Source of the DNA: CAZDML01 sp964506645
GTDB lineage: Bacteria; Elusimicrobiota; Elusimicrobia; 2-01-FULL-59-12
DNA: 13,532 nucleotides
Reading direction: 5' to 3'
Assembly (NCBI GenBank): GCA_964506645.1
Contig: CAZDML010000051.1
Span: 1 to 13,532, forward strand
Each line of letters opens with the position of its first letter. Positions within the stretch are counted from its first letter, which is position 1. The notes under the pieces are model-generated. The model did no database searches, was not told the origin of the DNA, and saw only the letters and a program-made list of their open reading frames with translations. Below, piece after piece: positions 12,433 to 13,532 of this stretch. Position numbers and translations under genes: made by a program.

Positions 12433-12726
12433 TTAGTCTTTCTTCAGGTATTTTTCTACTAAGGAAGGAACGTCTTCCATCGTCACACCGGAGTACCACT
12501 CGTTTTCAGGGAACACCATCACGTGCGGCCCACCGACGCAAATATCCATACAGCCTGATTTGAGTGCACGAACGCGGCCTTTCAAACCGCGTTTTTTCAC
12601 TTCATCTTTCAACGTATCTAGAATTTCCTGAGCGCCACAGGGCCCACAGGAGGCCGCCCCGTCTTCTTTGGTGTTGGTGCAGACAAACACCATGCGGGTG
12701 TAGGGGACTTTCTTCGGCGCGCTCAT
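12433..12726 (-). CDS. Thioredoxin-fold [2Fe-2S] ferredoxin
   Basis: A 97-residue protein of the thioredoxin-like [2Fe-2S] ferredoxin family, related to the NuoE subunit of complex I and to Aquifex/Clostridium-type ferredoxins. Probable cluster ligands are C16, C27 (or C30), C59 and C63. The C-terminal pattern SGCMDICVGGPHVMVFPENEWYSGV is characteristic, with C-x3-C as in the family. It is a small cytoplasmic electron carrier or cluster sensor. The start ATG 12726 overlaps the stop of the mqnC-like gene (ATGA), so the two are co-translated. Only a weak Shine-Dalgarno is possible, because the sequence just upstream is a dispersed repeat. A role as donor for the radical-SAM enzyme MqnC, or for the siroheme reductase across the intergenic region, is tempting but inferred only from position. 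Confidence 0.9.
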   Translation of the reverse strand: MSAPKKVPYTRMVFVCTNTKEDGAASCGPCGAQEILDTLKDEVKKRGLKGRVRALKSGCMDICVGGPHVMVFPENEWYSGVTMEDVPSLVEKYLKKD

Positions 12727-13532
12727 GCAGTCGTCATCCCGGCGGATTGTAAGCCGGGATCCATGGGCCCCGGATGACGAATCTCCGGGGCGACATCCTT
12801 TGAATAGACTTTTAAAATATCGTATTTGGTCGTGCGTTGCGCGGGGACGAAACCTGCCTCCTGGATCATTTGAACGGTATATTCAATCGTTGTGGTATTG
12901 ATGTGACCGGTCGCTTTGTGCACGTTCTCATCAATCAATGTTCCGCCGAAATCATCGGCGCCAAACTGCAGCGCAATCTGTCCCACTTTCTTTCCTTCCG
13001 AGAACCACGAGGCCTGAATATGGGGAACGTTATCCAAATAGAGCCGCGACACCGCGAGAATTCGCAGGTAGGCGTTCGGTCCCGCGTTCACCGGCACTTT
13101 CTTTTCCAAAACGGTATTGCCGGGTTTAAAACTCCAGGGAATGAACGCCGTGAAACCCTGATATTCGTCCTGCAGCGTCCGGACCTTATCCATATGCTCG
13201 ATCAGGTCGATCGGACGGTCTACATGGCCGTACATCATCGTCGCGGTCGACTTAAAGCCCTGCCGGTGCGCTTCCCAATGGACCTTCATCCAGCCCTCAT
13301 CGGGATTTTTCTTGGGGGAAACACGTTTGCGGACATATTCCGTCAACACTTCCGCGCCGCCGCCGGGCAGCGTGGTCTGACCTGCCTCTTTGAGCGCCGC
13401 CAGGACTTCGGCGATCGTTTTTTTAGAGACTTCGGCCATCATCAGGACCTCGCTGGCGGTAAAAAAGTGGGGAGTGACGTGCGGAAAACGCTTTCGGGTC
13501 TCCCGGATGAGCTCGGTATAGTAGGCAAGGGG
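12723..13532 (-). CDS. mqnC: Cyclic dehypoxanthine futalosine synthase, C-terminal part (5' end outside window)
   Basis: The frame stays open to the right edge. The 269 visible residues start before the internal ATG at 13442 and read PLAYYTELIRETRKRFPHV and onward. MqnC is a radical-SAM enzyme that cyclises dehypoxanthine futalosine in menaquinone synthesis; its product is the MqnD substrate. Diagnostic stretches are LPGGGAEVL, STATMMYGHVDRP, LQDEYQGFTAFIPWSFKPGNT, RLYLDNVPHIQASW and GADDFGGTLIDENV. The TMMYGH and FTAFIPW forms favour MqnC over the related MqnE. The CxxxCxxC cluster motif would lie outside the window. The last 17 or so residues (RHPGPMDPGLQSAGMTT) are encoded by a dispersed palindromic repeat and are not part of the family. 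The stop overlaps the ferredoxin start by ATGA. Confidence 0.93.
   Translation of the reverse strand, partial: PLAYYTELIRETRKRFPHVTPHFFTASEVLMMAEVSKKTIAEVLAALKEAGQTTLPGGGAEVLTEYVRKRVSPKKNPDEGWMKVHWEAHRQGFKSTATMMYGHVDRPIDLIEHMDKVRTLQDEYQGFTAFIPWSFKPGNTVLEKKVPVNAGPNAYLRILAVSRLYLDNVPHIQASWFSEGKKVGQIALQFGADDFGGTLIDENVHKATGHINTTTIEYTVQMIQEAGFVPAQRTTKYDILKVYSKDVAPEIRHPGPMDPGLQSAGMTTA
12732..12779 (-). repeat. Palindromic dispersed repeat inside the end of mqnC
   Basis: 48 bp bounded by CGTCATCC (12732-12739) and its complement GGATGACG (12772-12779), with inner CCCGGC / GCCGGG arms at 12738-12743 and 12753-12758. It resembles the GTCATCC-type palindromic repeats scattered through many bacterial genomes. 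It is read in frame as the end of MqnC. The part 12732-12758 matches 2020-2046 (reverse complement) at 23 of 27 positions. Confidence 0.75.

Noticed and set aside
1..13532. tRNA genes, CRISPR arrays, insertion sequences, prophage genes
   Set aside because: Looked for and not seen: no regularly spaced repeats, no transposase or integrase frame, no cloverleaf with a TTC-RA loop.

Overview
This window looks like chromosomal DNA from a Gram-negative bacterium of moderate GC (mid-50s per cent by eye). Evidence for this is a lipid A/lysophospholipid-type HtrB acyltransferase, a PBP1B-type class A penicillin-binding protein, secreted proteins with Sec signals, and menaquinone made by the futalosine route (MqnD and MqnC). 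The thiol-stress sigma factor and its short zinc anti-sigma factor resemble SigR/RsrA, best known from actinobacteria but also found elsewhere. I cannot name the taxon; an uncultivated or little-studied lineage is my inference.

Layout: (1) 3-653, the end of an unrecognised protein, convergent with (2) 659-1849 (-), a secreted SpoIID/LytB-domain protein. (3) A divergent promoter region (1850-2063) leads into a tight + strand run: moeZ-like sulfurtransferase, DUF2203 protein, SigR-like ECF sigma factor, RsrA-like anti-sigma factor (2064-4465). (4) An envelope pair follows: an LpxL/HtrB-family acyltransferase and a class A PBP, overlapping by ATGA. (5) A secreted TPR-like protein (-) overlaps the end of the PBP gene convergently. 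(6) A divergent, apparently leaderless promoter drives a sulfite/nitrite reductase, a small FAD/NAD(P) reductase and mqnD (8723-12027). (7) 12028-12432 has no protein gene but holds two large structured elements. (8) On the - strand, a partial mqnC is followed by a thioredoxin-fold [2Fe-2S] ferredoxin.

The standout is region 7. Two elements of about 190 nt (12030-12221 on +, 12246-12431 on -) fold into long branched hairpins. Once the second is reverse-complemented, they share five conserved sequence blocks at nearly identical spacing, while their helices differ by paired changes. Each starts 1-2 nt after the stop codon of the gene upstream of it in its own orientation. This is what a conserved structured RNA (or single-stranded DNA) family with compensatory substitutions looks like. 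I do not recognise the family.

Several genes share a sulfur and redox theme: MoeZ-type sulfur transfer, a cysteine-rich zinc anti-sigma switch, siroheme reductase with a candidate electron donor, and a [2Fe-2S] protein. A GGAACT-N16-GTT motif upstream of moeZ fits promoters used by SigR/SigH-type sigma factors, suggesting autoregulation. A dispersed palindromic repeat occurs twice: in the moeZ leader, and inside the mqnC coding sequence, where it supplies the last residues of the protein.
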